Shown in pieces: positions 34,756 to 47,469 of a stretch of 64,000 bases of DNA. The translations under genes and the position numbers were made by a program. A model generated the notes under the pieces. The model made no database searches, was not told where the DNA came from, and saw nothing but the letters and a program-made list of their open reading frames with translations. Position 1 is the stretch's first letter, and the number at the start of each line of letters is the position of its first letter. The stretch comes from Ligula intestinalis (lineage: Eukaryota; Platyhelminthes; Cestoda; Diphyllobothriidea; Diphyllobothriidae), in contig JAYGXS010000005.1 in the NCBI GenBank assembly GCA_036362985.1, positions 47,160,033 through 47,224,032 on the forward strand, in the 5' to 3' direction.

Positions 34756-36305
34756 AAAACAGCCCTGTTTGAAGTTGGCAACATCCCGAGTTTAGTCAAG
34801 TTCCTAATAGTACGATAAGACAGAGCTCATGTAAATTTTAGTCACTTGTAGCATCATGCAATCGCAGAGCAGCTTAAACTTTAATATGAGAATCATAAAA
34901 GTGATAATTGCTGCCTGTTTGTAACTTGTAGAAATCCTCAATTACATGTGCAACCGAAACAGCCGACAAAACGCTTTTAATTCTATCTTGCACCCCAACA
35001 TAAAGTGACGTGTGTGTTTTCCACAAAACCAACTCATAAAATGACCATGACGGAAGCAAACCAATTTAACGATTGCGAAATAAGGGAATTTTTAAAATTC
35101 GCTTCAGAAAATTCCAAAGCAAGCCACTGCAGATAGACAAGTAAGACAGTTTTCAAACTAATAAGAGATACTCTGAAATGATACGAAAGCTTATGCGTAT
35201 GTTGGGACAGTTTGAGTTTGCAAATAGTCTGTGTAAAAGGGGTGGGGGGATGCAAGTGCGTAGTGTCGGAAGACGTTGCGAACAGGCTTTTTGCTCACCA
35301 TATCTACAAAGAATATACTGCAAGAAATGGCTACTTAGGTTGTATGCATTCAACTCATTAATTGTGACTGTCCTTATCAACTCAAATATATTTTATGGGA
35401 AACCTTCACACAATATGCCGCTTTGTACTCGTTTGGTAGCCCTTTTTACAGTTAATAATGACAAAACCAATTTCTTTTGATTTTAAGACAGCTTCTAAGT
35501 TTCCGAATAATTTTGAAGGCTGCCGACAATAAAATTGGAATTCAGTATCCAGCATACTTACTATATACGATATGGCTTAGGACAATTACAAATTTCTCTG
35601 TGTTATAAAAGAACAGTTCACATTGTTCTCAAACACTTAAAACTGGATGGGATTAACTGTGTATACTTTACAGTCAACATTACTTAACGTAAAGATACGA
35701 TTTTTTATGAATGAATATTTGATAAGTCATCTTTTACAGTATGATTTTCAGAGTCGATAGAAATGAAGTACGTTCTAAGGCTAACGTCCTGTCGTGACTG
35801 AAATATCTCGAGACTTGCTTAAACCCTAATCAATATTACAATCAAAATTAAATAATTTGCCATTAAGAGCCTTAGGCGTAATCTGAACTCCGATCCATGA
35901 TTTGTTTCGCCGGTTTATCCGGTAAATGAAAGTGTTTCACTAATTCATGCTTATTAACTTTTGTTTACCTAAATGCAGATCGGATTTAATTGGCAGAAAT
36001 TGGGACTGATTCGGATAGAGTTGACGAAGTTGCTTACCGACACACCATGCACGGAGAGGAAACTCTGACACTTACAAAGCTCTATAACCATGACATGATA
36101 GTTATAAGTAAACAAAACACGTGACATAACTCAATGTAACATTACTCAATTGGCCATCAGTTTAAGTAAATTTTATAACGCCCACTGATCGCGCAAATGG
36201 AGAGCCAAAAGTTGACCGTAGCTCCAAAGTGAGCTTTAATAGTCAGTAGGCTTGATGTAGTGGTGGGGAAATCCCGAGTTTATGCACGTCGGTCAGCACA
36301 GTTTA
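34756..36305. repeat. Tandem duplication, unit 2 (no insertion)
   Basis: Starts near gcaacatcccgagtttagtcaag and follows the order of unit 1: cacttgtagcatcatgcaat, cgcagagcagcttaaacttt, taataagagatactctgaaa, gtgcgtagtgtcggaagacg, tttacagtatgattttcag, ggcagaaattgggactgat. The junction atgcaagtgcg near 35250 corresponds to the point where unit 1 carries the family A element. Confidence 0.7.
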
Positions 36306-36702
36306 TCTGTAGGAGGGCTTTTGGTTATTTGCACGTGAAGCAGACATGTGGGGAGCTATCGAACTCTTTCTTTCTACCTTCATACAGCCATCGTCTTTTA
36401 ATAATAGGACAGGATCAATAGGCTTGGAGATGGGTGTGGGTGTGAGTGAGGTATGAAATTGGAAGAAGGCGTAATTCGCAATCAAATTTGTACAAGAGAA
36501 ACTACTTTTAGTGCATGTTTTTATAAACTATAATGGAATTTATAAGGACGTCAGAAATCGGCGGCCAAATATTTGAACTACTTACGTAACCATGTTTCCA
36601 GAGTGGACTTTATGTAAGCAGCCAGAAAGAAGCTCGTTCAGAAGCCGGCATCATCTAGTGACGGAAATATCTTCGGACTATGCTGCACAATAACCTTACG
36701 TA
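36306..36702. other. Right-arm-like palindrome remnant and unassigned DNA
   Basis: The stretch 36455-36665 (gaaggcgtaattcgcaatcaaa, ataatggaatttataagga, gctcgttcagaagccggcat) looks like the right arm of an A/G-superfamily element whose left arm is missing. Confidence 0.4.
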
Positions 36703-37745
36703 CAGTATTGCGAGTCCTGTAAGCAACTTGCCTAAGTTTGCAAATGTTTCATTATTTCTCTCATACCAGCGAGACCGCATTTACAGAAGCTTATATATAA
36801 TAATGAGCAGCATTAGGCATATTAAGTACTTAAAAGAACTGTAAGAAGTACTAAGTGTTCGTTAAGAAAATTAAAATTTACTCGATAATCTCCAGGTTGT
36901 GGAGACGTCAAAAATAGCTATAAATGAGAACAAGAAATTTAAATATTTCGTTAAGTATAAAACTTAAAACAACCACTTTCTTTATATAAAAAGAACTTGT
37001 CTTTAGTCAAAATATTTTGTACATATGTGAATGAGTTGATTACTAGTTATTGAATATCGCGGAATGAAGTCTCTCTTCATTTTGCTCGTTTTCAGTGTCT
37101 TCATTGATAAACTGCGCTTCTGTTCAACGTTTACATACAAAACTTTAAAATAAGATATAACTTAACAGCATTTACTAAAAAAAATGAGCTTTCGGATATT
37201 ATTTCCTATGCAGATAGCCTTGTAGGTCAAATGTGGAAATGCTTCATTACAGCAAACCACATTGTCGAGCATACAAAATGTGTGCTAGATACCACGCATA
37301 TTGTTATTCCTAAGATTAATTTAAAAAAACCTTCCATAATAGCTAAATATAATTTCATGAACTTCTATCGCTGCTTGTTTCTGAAAATAAATACGATTCC
37401 TTAAACTTCACTTCATTTCCATTTAATCAACTTGGCACAAAATTTTGCAGTTCCACCTTTTTTTTGCTAATGATGGAATTTTTCCATAGCACAATGTATA
37501 TTAGAAGACAAATTGGTTCTGTCTTTCCTTATAGCATAGGGGATGAATTTAATATAAACTTACTGATGACTTAGCCAAAATGGGTGCCTGTTTTCCCAAT
37601 AACTTTAACTAAGAGGGCAGTTTTCCAAACAAAAGGCTTCTTATTATTAAATCCACTCAGTTGATCAAAAATACCTGTCAATATATACGCTAAACTACGA
37701 AGTTAAATTTCGGCATGAAAGTTGTTTGCAGAACTCGCAGGACTG
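36703..37745. mobile_element. TIR element, family C copy 2 (TA flanks)
   Basis: Left end TA then CAGTATTGCGAGTCCTGTAA; right end, inverted, CAGTCCTGCGAGTTCTGCAA, followed by TA. The interior aligns with copy 1 at 27.9-29.4 kb (for example gtgttcgttaagaaa, acagcaaaccacattgtcgag, ctacgaagttaaatttcg) but is about 500 bp shorter through internal deletion. No transposase motif was seen. Confidence 0.78.
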
Positions 37746-38104
37746 TATGCCATCGTTTCAAAGCGAAAACACATTGGACAATTGTGCTTGACGTTTCGTG
37801 TGATAACATATCGACTGTAGCATTTTATAAGTCCAGCTCTGTAAGCTACGGAAAAAGGAACTTTTCACTAGTAATACATGCGAAAATGCCCACTAACTCA
37901 GGAGGTGTCCAAGCCGTAATACCAACTGCAAATGAAAATTTGACCCTAATTTCAACTCAATACCGAGGCCTAACCCTAACCGTATCATTGCCGGTTATTG
38001 ATCCGTAAATTACCATATAGTTACCGAAAAGGAAGGCATAGGGTTTCTTCTTCATATGTGTTTTCGTTTAGATATTTATGAGTAGTTATAAACTGCATGT
38101 TTTT
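37746..38104. other. Unassigned
   Basis: A 97-codon ORF starting at 37715 lies partly in the element's right end and lacks motifs. The two telomere-like hexamers near 37970 are too few to matter. Confidence 0.4.
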
Positions 38105-38600
38105 GATCTGTGGCGGACGGCCACAATGTCTGCCCCCCTTCGATCTGCAATGTCCGCGGCCCTCAACGTCATTTGTCTTTGCACGCGGCTGTTCACACTT
38201 GCTGACCTGAAGTCCAGTTGACCCATATTCACTCAATCACACACGTGCTCCACACCCGCGTACACGCGCTTCCAAATAAGCACGCCTGCCTAAGTTCCAC
38301 TCGAACACGACAAGCCGCGGCCACACAGCGGGGTCTTTGCAGGCAACATCAACACGCCAATACCAGAACCTTGTACTCGCTTCACAGTCATGTAAAAGCA
38401 AATGTCATCACCCCACACATCACACAGTCGACACTCTTAGGTTGGGCTGGACGCAGTCAACACTAGCCCTGGCTTCGCCAGTGGCCACCTGAAACAGCAA
38501 TTGGGTGTTCTTTACACAATAAACCAATCCTTCTGGTGACTTCTACCTTTTACCTTCTACCTTGGCATTTGACCTGTTGACTGTAGTGATCCGAGTACAC
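38105..38600 (+). mobile_element. GC-rich LTR-like island
   Basis: A sharply GC-richer block in AT-rich surroundings. It ends with tttacacaataaaccaatcc (AATAAA) followed by a pyrimidine-rich tail, similar in layout to the TGTAGTG LTRs. The characteristic start and gaagatcg tail were not found, so it may be another LTR family or a gene-promoter remnant. Confidence 0.3.
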
Positions 38601-39565
38601 CCACTACTTTAACCCCCAAAGATCCCAACTACATTCGTATTTAAACCCCGAAGGCATGTTATCACTTTGAAATTCCACAAACTATCGAATGCCTTGACAG
38701 ATGGTTGATTAAGAACAACTTACAACTGTTAGCATTTGATAGGAAAAACATCTCTCCTAGCACAATATTTAAAATTAAGCAAGTCACAATTTTGATTATC
38801 GGTATGTCTTAATATGTAGGCTCTAAAAACGATTCTAATAAATTTCTTCTTAACTTGTGTTGGAAAAGGGACAAAAATCTACTATGTCGAAGATAATTGT
38901 TTTTCCTTCTGAGCAAACGCCTTAGAATTCCGCTGAAAGCAGAAGAATTTAACGTGACAATGTTACTAAATGTGGGCTTAGGTTAGACAATTTTCTGCAA
39001 ATACCGATGCAAAAAACTAGCTTCTGTAGTATTCAAAATTTATAGTAAACCCCTTCAATAGCTGTCAACCTTTTGATGCACTCATTGGCCTTATCCGTTT
39101 TCTAAAAACTGGAGAAGCACTGCATATATACAGCCTTTTGGGCTCGGCTATAACCAGGACACGTGTTTCTTAGAGGGAAAAGGGAGTGTAACAACAATGA
39201 AAGTAAAGGCGGGTTGAAAAGCAGTTAAAATGTGCGTTTTCTGTGCGCCATAAAAACAGTCGAAGTGAACATGTGAAAAGCAAGTGTGGGAGGAGTTACT
39301 ACCCACCAGCGTCAAGGCTAGCGGCAAAATTTTTAAATGGCCAGGAAAAGGTGGGCTGACAAAGCGAGTTTTGGAAACCTTATTTTGAGAAAATGCCTAC
39401 AACCTCATTTGTCGAACAGCCCGTAATAGGCTTTGTAGAGACGAGTGCGAAAATATAGGATAATGAACATCCAGCAAATGTGATTGATTCGAAATCGGGA
39501 TTTGTTGACTGTGAGACCATTAACATGTATGCCTATCGATGCATAAGAATAATTATTACGGAATG
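38601..39565. other. Unassigned
   Basis: AT-rich DNA with no recognised coding, RNA or repeat structure. Confidence 0.45.
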
Positions 39566-40537
39566 AAGTTCGAGCCAGAATTCGTGCAATATACCGAAAT
39601 ATGTGTAAGACTGATACCCTATCGCTAATTGGCATTGACTCAGGTTGTGATATTGATTATCGTGTAGTCTTTTTTGAAGTCATTTCAGTCACGATAGGAT
39701 GCAGGCTTTTTAACGAGCTCCGTTCTGACTACTAACAAAATGTATATACTGTGAAAACTAACAACTTTATTAGTCTGCGTTTTTACCATGATTTTGACTG
39801 CATTTATAAATTCAAGTATATTTTATGGTAAACGCAAACGAAAAACATTATTTCTTGTGTTCGGTTGGTAGCAAATGACGACTTCTTCAAATCTTATGCT
39901 TAAAGGGAAGGTACCTTTCGGTTTTAAACAAGTTTCTAAATTGTCGCGGAATTTTGAAACCTACTGACTGCTACACTATAATTCAAGGTTTATAGACTGC
40001 GCGCTGTCTACATCCTGTTTAAGGAAAAGAACGTTTTCATCTACAGTTTGGGGAAGAAGTTACATAGTTCTCACCAAATGTCGCAATAGATGTGGATCAC
40101 GCTGTTCACATTAAATGCAGCATTAATAAGTTTACGGATACGATGTGTTATTAATGAACACCTCACAGCCGTAAAAAGCTCATAAATCGATACCATTTCT
40201 TTAAGTATAACATTAAATGAAGGCATAGTTTGCTACCAAATGAGTAAACGAAATATTTTTTCGTGCATGTTTTCCATAAAATATATTTGAATTCATAAAG
40301 ACCATCAAAATAAATGATAAAAACGCCTACTATTTAAATAGTTACTTTTTGCAGCATATACTTTTTGTTAGTAGTCAGAACGTGCCTCGTTAAAAAGCCT
40401 GCATCCTATCATGACTAAAATGACTTCAGAATAGCCAACACGATAATCAGTATCACAACCTGAGTCAATGCCAATTAGCGATAAGGTATCATTCTTACAC
40501 ATGTTTCGGTATATTGCACGAATTCTGGCGCGTACTG
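39566..40537. mobile_element. Palindromic element, family A copy 3
   Basis: The right end inverted reads CAGTACGCGCCAGAATTCGT and is followed by TA. The left end has the matching gccagaattcgtgcaatata but its first bases are mutated. The arms mirror each other (gcattgactcagg at 39632; cctgagtcaatgcc at 40457). The spacer carries gcgcgctgtctacatcctg and tttggggaagaagttacatag in the same orientation as copy 2. Non-coding. Confidence 0.82.
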
Positions 40538-40802
40538 TACATCATCTTGGCTGCTGATGATAAAAAACAAAGTAAAACCCAAAAAGGTAACGCATGCAAT
40601 GCGTGGCGCAGAGAATTTCAATGCTCATTTTGAGACACCCAAAACATTGGTTTAGAAACATGAAGGACTTATCAGCAGCAAGTCTGTCTCATTTTTCAAC
40701 TTACCAGTCTGGATACAGCATATTTCCTATCTCGTTAAATGTCAACAGAAATTGTGGAATGTATTTTTGCTTGGAAAAATAATTATTTTTGTAGTCTTGC
40801 AT

Positions 40803-41662
40803 TACTGATTATCGTAAAACCTAATCTCACGTCAGCAGAGCAGCTTTTGAACGAGCTTCTGTATGACTGCCAGCAACACTAATTTTTTTTAAACTGGCTG
40901 TTTAAGAAGTATACATGTTACTCACTTAATTTCAATGGTCCTGTAGAAAACCTGCACAAAATATTTTTTCCTATACGCACTTGGTAGCAGGTCATGACTT
41001 TTGCCATTTTTATACTTGAAAAAAGGGTATTTTTTGTTTTTAAAAGTTTCCAAATTGCCAAAAAATTTTAAACCTTACCTGCTGTTACACTCGAATTCAA
41101 AGTCCCAAACTACAGGTTGCACACATTATGCCTGGGGGGGAGAAGAAAACATTTTTCTACGGTATGAATAAGTTGTCGCATCATTCTCATAAAACACCTT
41201 GCCACAGATGTAGACCGTGTTGTATACTTTATAGGTCATATTAATTTACTGCCTGATACGAGGTATTACGAATGAACTTTCACGACGGCAAATAACCTCA
41301 CAATTAGAAGCCTTTTGAAAGCCAAAAAATACCCATGTTTCAATTATTCAGTTTTAAGAAAGCACAATTTCTAAACAATTGAGTACAAGAAGGAATATTA
41401 TTGTGCAGGTTTTCAACAAAATACCTTTAAATCTATAAAGGCATAGAAACTTTATGAGAACCTTTATCCTACTTAAGTAGCCATCTTGTACAGTGTATAC
41501 TTGTCAAAGGAGAAAGAAAAAAGCTTGTTCAAAAGCTGGCATCCTGAGATAACCGATATATTTTGAGATTAGGTTCTACGATAAACAGTAATAAAAATAT
41601 ATTTAAGGAATTTGTTCGAATCGAGAACAAATTTACCAATTTTTATTTACATTTCATCAGAT
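40803..41662. mobile_element. Foldback element, family G copy 2
   Basis: The left arm has ctgattatcgtaaaacctaa, gtcagcagagcagcttttga and tgactgccagcaacac. The right arm read inversely has tactgtttatcgtagaacct, ctcaggatgccagcttttga. The centre carries the superfamily spacer blocks. It is more diverged than the family A copies, and the ends are approximate. Confidence 0.6.
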
Positions 41663-42555
41663 AGGGAATCTACAGTATCCCTATGATTCCAATCGAAAAC
41701 GTCCCATCTTGGTGTCAGCAGGTGCTCCACAGTTCAAACACAGGATCGAAGCCCCCTTTTCTTGACTCTGTCAGATTCGATTAAATTCGAAGGGACAGTG
41801 CTAGATCCTAGAAATGTTGAGTTTCAAACCAATTTAAACTTTTAAAATTATTAGAAATGACACATGGTCTCAAATTTTCATATCCTGTTTGCTCTTCGTT
41901 AACTTTTAAGTCCCCGAAGTAGAAAGACAGAATATGATTGTATCAAAGTCTACAACAGTGCTAACCCCGAACTGTAGTATTTCACGTTATTATACAGTCG
42001 GAATTGTATGCATAAGTTCTAGAGATAGCATCAGTAGCGATGCCCGCTTTATGCCCGTCCTGAATATTTGCCACAAAGAGAAGGGGGTAAATATACGGCC
42101 CTTATTATCTCCTGAGGGTTTCTACGTAGCCCCGCGCTGTGGCCGACAACCATGGCAACCACCCACTCATAGCATAATTTAGGAGAGCTTGTGTGCGTGA
42201 TAGGAAAGGCGCACTCCTGGAGCTGGAGTGAGAGAGAGGAAAGGCCAAGAAGTGTCTAGCAGACACATGATGGTATAATGTGCCACTGAAACCGCTGATT
42301 CCGTTAGCAAGTTAAGGGTATGACGCAAAGATGGAAGGCGAGCGATAGACAGCGACCTAGACATCCCACTCCACATGGTCTTATTCAGAATATTCAATTG
42401 GCTACCGTTCAAGATTAGTCGTTAAATATTTCGTGACCTATTCCAAAAATTATCAAGAAGGAAGAAAGGTGCCAGTGCTCATCCGGGTTGAAGATCAAAT
42501 AAGCAAAACGTTATAATTACTAATTTTATGATCCAGGTGTGAAAATAAATCGGCG
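41663..42555. other. Unassigned
   Basis: Short ORFs on both strands around 41.9-42.4 kb lack motifs. A mildly GC-rich patch lies at 42.1-42.4 kb. Confidence 0.4.
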
Positions 42556-42640
42556 ACTACAGTGGCATTCGAATCCGTGGCAGAAGGAGGAAGGCTTTAG
42601 TACAGCCAACGCTCTAGCCCTTTAAGCTAAGGGCCCCCAC
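42556..42640 (-). repeat. tRNA-like sequence (SINE head or pseudogene)
   Basis: On the - strand, a box A-like TTAGCTTAAAGGGCT (42631-42617) and a box B-like GGATTCGAATGCC (42576-42564) frame a GGCT-7 nt-AGCC anticodon-like hairpin. The D-arm AGAGCGTT is shared with the sequence at 56.6 kb. The long variable part and poor acceptor pairing argue against a working tRNA. Confidence 0.5.
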
Positions 42641-42879
42641 CGACAACGATGAACCTGCTCACGTTGGGCCAAGTCACCCGCCCAGTCTACTGCAACATAT
42701 AGAATCCATCAATGCTGACACAGTAAGCTGATTGCCTAATCAGAGTTTCTAAAGCAATCAATCTAGAATCTACTCAATACCTACCAGACACTCTTAATTA
42801 GTTAGGAATGAATGGCTCATTCATAGCTGCCACTATCCGAATGGGGCATACATAAACGAGCAGATACAATGCGCTTGAA

Positions 42880-43100
42880 ACAGAAATAGTACGGTTTAAA
42901 AATTTGATGTTTTAGAACCTCTTGAAACAGAAATATAGCTTTTATTCAAGGAAAACATCTGAAGATGACGCCGTGAACTATGAATTCAGTCAAAAGGAAT
43001 AATTTTTGTGCAGCTTTTGTATAAAATTTATTCAGATTTATAGGGGTATAGAAAATTATTAAAAAATGGCATACTACCGTAGCTAGGCTTACTCATGAAA
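42880..43100. repeat. Partial right arm of a palindrome-superfamily element
   Basis: Blocks such as gtgcagcttttgtataaaatttattcagatttataggggtata and ggcatactac resemble right arms of family G. The rest of the element is absent. Confidence 0.35.
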
Positions 43101-45689
43101 TCCAAGGATATTGAAAAGAAAGCCCCTGTTACGCCGACGCAGCTCACGTTGCGTTTCCGAAGTCTCAGAAAAGTCACGTAATGGCCGTTCTTCAAATTAA
43201 AACATATTGCGTTTTATTAAATACAATAACGTTGTTCAAAAACACCATTTTTAGAGAAGTGGAAATCGGACGTACTACAGAAATATTAATTTTTAATTTA
43301 AAGAATGCCTGTTCATGCAAAACCACCAAGTGAATAAGGCAGCACAAGTACAATTACGTTGGACAATAATGGTTTTGCTAAATTTTTGGATGCATACAGT
43401 AGGTGACATATCTGATGAAATGTTTAGGAGTGGGGGATTTAACACAAACTTGAGGTCAATTATGAAGTTCACTGGGTTGGCTTGAGACGCAAAATGCTGT
43501 TTACTAGAATTGAATTCCATTCAAGTCAATATACTTTGAGAAAATAGAGGCAGAAATGGGCGAAATCCAACGTTTGTTGATAACCGAGAAATTTTCTATG
43601 CGTGCTGAAGTATAAAAAAATTCACAAAGAGCAGAAAAGTTTAATTATATTTGTTCACTACAGAGAAAATTTTGTTATGAGTCCATGAAATTGAGGTTAG
43701 TGTACTTACAAGATACAGAACTAGAGTCGAGAAAAACTTAATGAATCGAGTTAAAAAATGTTTGCTCTACAAATCTGTTAAGTTTGGTGCCCTAAACGTA
43801 AATAATCAACTCACAGGACGCAAAATGTGTTTGACTAAGCCAAAATTAGTAGGCCTATTTGACTTTAGATGGCCTCCCTCATAATCTCATATGTATTCTA
43901 ATTAACCTCGTAAACTACATTCATCCAAATGTTGTCAAAATATAGACGGAAATCATTAAATATCAAAACTCCAAATATAAGAAGTAGAAGATTATCATGT
44001 TGAAAGATATTGGAGGATATCTTGGGTCACTCTGTTGTCCAATTAAAATCAAAGAACTCTACCCTGAAGTAAAAGAACGCATTGAAAAATGATCTGGTTT
44101 ATGTAGAAATGAAAGTTCTTGCATTTCCAGCACAATTTTTTCCTCTTAGTCGTAGGGAAATCAAAAACCGGTCAAAATATACCATTTTAATCTTGACTTA
44201 TCTTCAAAAAACATATCGTCCACAGATATTCGACTTCGAAATATCTAATTACAGCGCTTTTTAAAGAGGTAACTTGTTCTAGAAAGTTTTTTAATCAATC
44301 TTAGTCGTATTCACTTTTGGCTTTTGTTGTGGAAATTAATTTTTCTCGACAATGAGTTGACATGTTTGAGCAATTCTAAAGTCATGACCCACACAGGCAG
44401 CTATCAAAGTAGGAATGTTTAAGAATTCATTATTTAGGTAAATGCTTTTAAGATTTTCTTATTTCCAAGTTTTCGGTAAATAGGTTGAACGAAATCGGTA
44501 TTTATGGTTAAAACAAAGCAAAACTATGAAAGTGTTCAGTAGTATTTCCAAAACAGTTTGCTACTCGTCGCACTCAAACACTCAAAATAAATTTTAAAAA
44601 TGTGACAAACGGAAATTTCTTTCAACATACAAAAGATGATATGAATTTGATTACAAGTGCAAGCGTAATCTAACTTTTTAGTAAACAGCCAGCCAATGCG
44701 TATGTGGCCGTCAATGTATTTTTATTCCGCCCAACAACCGGGATGTGATTTCCATAGAAAACCTTTTTGAAATTGTCAATAGAAATTGATACAAAGCACG
44801 GAAGAATCTTTTCGTGCATGAAAAACGAAAATGTGTCCTAAGATTCAAAATTTTGGAAAACAATGTATCTAAGGTGACTACATCCATTTCTGACACATTG
44901 AGTACATGTTTAAATGTTATTGGAAAACATTTAGTTCATAAAATTTTTGTATTTGTACTTATTCTGTGTAACCTTGCCATCCTTTTCCATTCCCACGCCT
45001 TAAACACACTTTTAATTCACATTGCACCAGTACATTTTCATATTGCCATTTCTTGAGTTAGCAGATTTTTCTGAAAATTACATTTTTCTATGCTAGTTAA
45101 TAGTAATTTCCCAACCAAACTCTGAATTTTTTTACTTGTAGTTCTAACTATATTGTTATGATAGTTAGGGGGCAAGCCGCGTGTGCTGACTTCCCACAAA
45201 ATGACTTTCATTACGTTTTCCAACTTATTTCACGAGATAGTGCACTAACTGTATGCTCCCATATTACGCGTAATGTAACGTATGGCTGTTACACAACAAC
45301 CCACAGTTTGAGTATGTTTTTAAACACGGTTTTAGGAGGAGTTCTAGTTATTTCGTCCGTTTGTAAATTGCTGGCGTTATTTTGAACTTAGAAAACCAGG
45401 CTTTTGCTGAATTGTGCTGATTGTAAGGTCACAGGAATAGGATATGTCTTGAGCTCGCTTGCGTCAATGCCGGTGAGTGGCTAATAAATTTAAATGGAAT
45501 TGTCAGGTGCAATGGTTAACGTACCATGTTTTGTGTACTGAGAAAAAATTCCTTTGGTCAAAGTTCTTTGTAATTATTTTTGGATTTTGATTAAGACGAG
45601 GTTCAGATCATTCTTGAAATAGCGATTAACACTTTACGATTTTTAGTGGTTTCCATCGATCGTGCATAAATAAGGACAATGTTCTAATA
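43101..45689. other. AT-rich unassigned region
   Basis: Long AT-rich stretch with only short ORFs. Parts near 45.03-45.64 kb resemble 49.65-50.10 kb (for example tatttcacgaga against gtttcacgagat, and a shared ...ttcttgaa..a..gatt..cac motif), hinting at another old dispersed repeat. Confidence 0.4.
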
Positions 45690-46075
45690 TGTGTTATAGT
45701 TTAATGTATTGCGGAAAAACCCAACTATGCAGGTTTTTTGAAATTCCTGGGAAACAAGAAATGGTGGTTACGAGGTCGTCTGCTTCAACTTAACTGAGGT
45801 TCAGCTTACCGTTCTGGAGTTAGTTTAGTATAGTCCGTAGCGCGAAGTGCCCTAAACACCTTCAATTTACATGCGGTACAACAAGCTCCCAGCGGCCGTG
45901 GGAAGCAACAACGGCTGCATTTTTTCCCTTCACGCTTACTTCTAAAAATTTCTTTCTGTGCCCATCCTATTTCCCGACCCCCAAAAACTCGATAATCACC
46001 GTTTTTGCAGGACATAATGCTGGGTCTAGGGGTGTATGAGGTGTACTACTTAAATTTTATTTGCCAAACCTTATT
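45690..46075 (+). repeat. Dispersed repeat family D, copy 1
   Basis: Shared blocks, in order: aatgtattgcggaaaaaccc, ggaggtcgtctgcttcaactt-type, ttctggagttagtttagta, tcccagcggccgtgggaagc, attttttccctt, cctatttcccgacccc, aactcgataatcaccg, gtactacttaaa. The same order occurs at 47.47 kb and, inverted, at 51.97 kb. No tRNA head and no coding capacity were seen. The class is unknown. Confidence 0.65.
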
Positions 46076-47469
46076 CTTCATTGTCTCATAAGATTATATC
46101 AGTTGAGATCTAGGTTCATTGATCGTCACATACAACGGAACGATTGCTGGGTGAAGCCGAGGGGGGGACGAGAAGTTGGCTGAACAAGCTGGAATATGTG
46201 GAGAGGACAGTTTGGACAAAGATTTAATTCAGTATTTCGTCTTACAGTTAATGCATTGCTCCAACTAATCTGCTCATCAGATTGCATGGCCTGCGCAAAA
46301 ATGAGTGGAAGCACCCAGGACTAAGGGGCATGAATGCAGTGGGAGATGATGCGAGCTAGAGCGGCATGAGTGAGAGCGTTGTACAACAGTGTGAGAAAAA
46401 TCTCTTTGTGATTTCCGCGTACTGCAGCATTTGACTGAGAGTAAGGTTGATGTCAAATGAAAGTTTAGGGGATTTTTTTTGGAATTTAATACTTTTTTTT
46501 GAGGAAGTAGCAACCAAAATAGAGTAGCATCTATCTGTACAGAAACATATAGCTAAAGTTGCACTTTTAAATAACAGGAGATTGTGAAAAGTACTCATGC
46601 AATCTCAGGACAGTGGCGCTTGTAGATCATACGTGAATGCACACGAGACGTGTAGGTGGTATACAGAAAGTTGAAAATGTTTGTTCTACCTATTTTTGTT
46701 TCAAGTACGAGTAAGCTTCCGAGAGTTGATTCTGTCACCAAAGCATAGAAGCATTCCTCAGGAGACTCTATTAATGTCCTATGAAAAGGACTAAATTGAA
46801 TGAAATCAAGAATATAAAAATAATTAACAATAGCAAATTAAACGCATAACCGAAGGCCATAGGAGATTCTTTGGAATCAACACTTTGGGTGGACCATACA
46901 GCGATCATTTATAGTAGGCTGGCAATTCAACCCTCCACTCGAACGCAAAAGAATGATGTATAATTGCAGGTCGGTTCCGGATGATGCTCATTTCATTTTA
47001 AGCTTAATATGCAACCTTCGTTCCAGTACGAATCACGTTCTCCCCTAGGAAAATCAACGCAGAACGGATTCTTTTCTTTAGGCTTCGTAACGCTTAAAGC
47101 ATTCTTCTGGCCTCCCTTCCATCATCTAAGATTTAAAGTGTTGAAGGGCTCTTCCAAGCTGGCAACAGAACGGCATATTGAAAAAAATCATGGAAAAAAT
47201 ATTTCCTGGCCCGCAACGACTATTTAACGAGGGTACAGAATATTTTCTGCCCTTGCAGGAGAATGTAAGGGCAGTGAGAATAGGTGGCAGCAGAAGCTTA
47301 TGTAGCCTCACTCATTAATCCCCGCAACCTGCATGTTTTCCTACGAACACGGTGTTTATCGGGCTTTATGGGCAGTAAATTATGACACGCAGTGGAATAT
47401 ACCTTAATCAATGCTAAATGCATTTTCATTTTACCGGATTTAGAAGTGTTGTTGATTTATATCTGTATA
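46076..47469. other. Unassigned
   Basis: No recognised gene, RNA or repeat. ORFs of 60-80 codons on both strands have no motifs. Confidence 0.45.

Noticed and set aside
35178..35480. 100-codon ORF on the + strand
   Set aside because: It lies within the duplicated repeat unit and is not open in the partner unit.
37966..37984. Two CCTAAC-type telomere-like hexamers
   Set aside because: Only two imperfect units in a low-complexity context, far short of an interstitial telomere array.
42556..42640. Functional tRNA gene
   Set aside because: The acceptor stem pairs poorly and the variable region is irregular. It is better explained as a tRNA-derived repeat.
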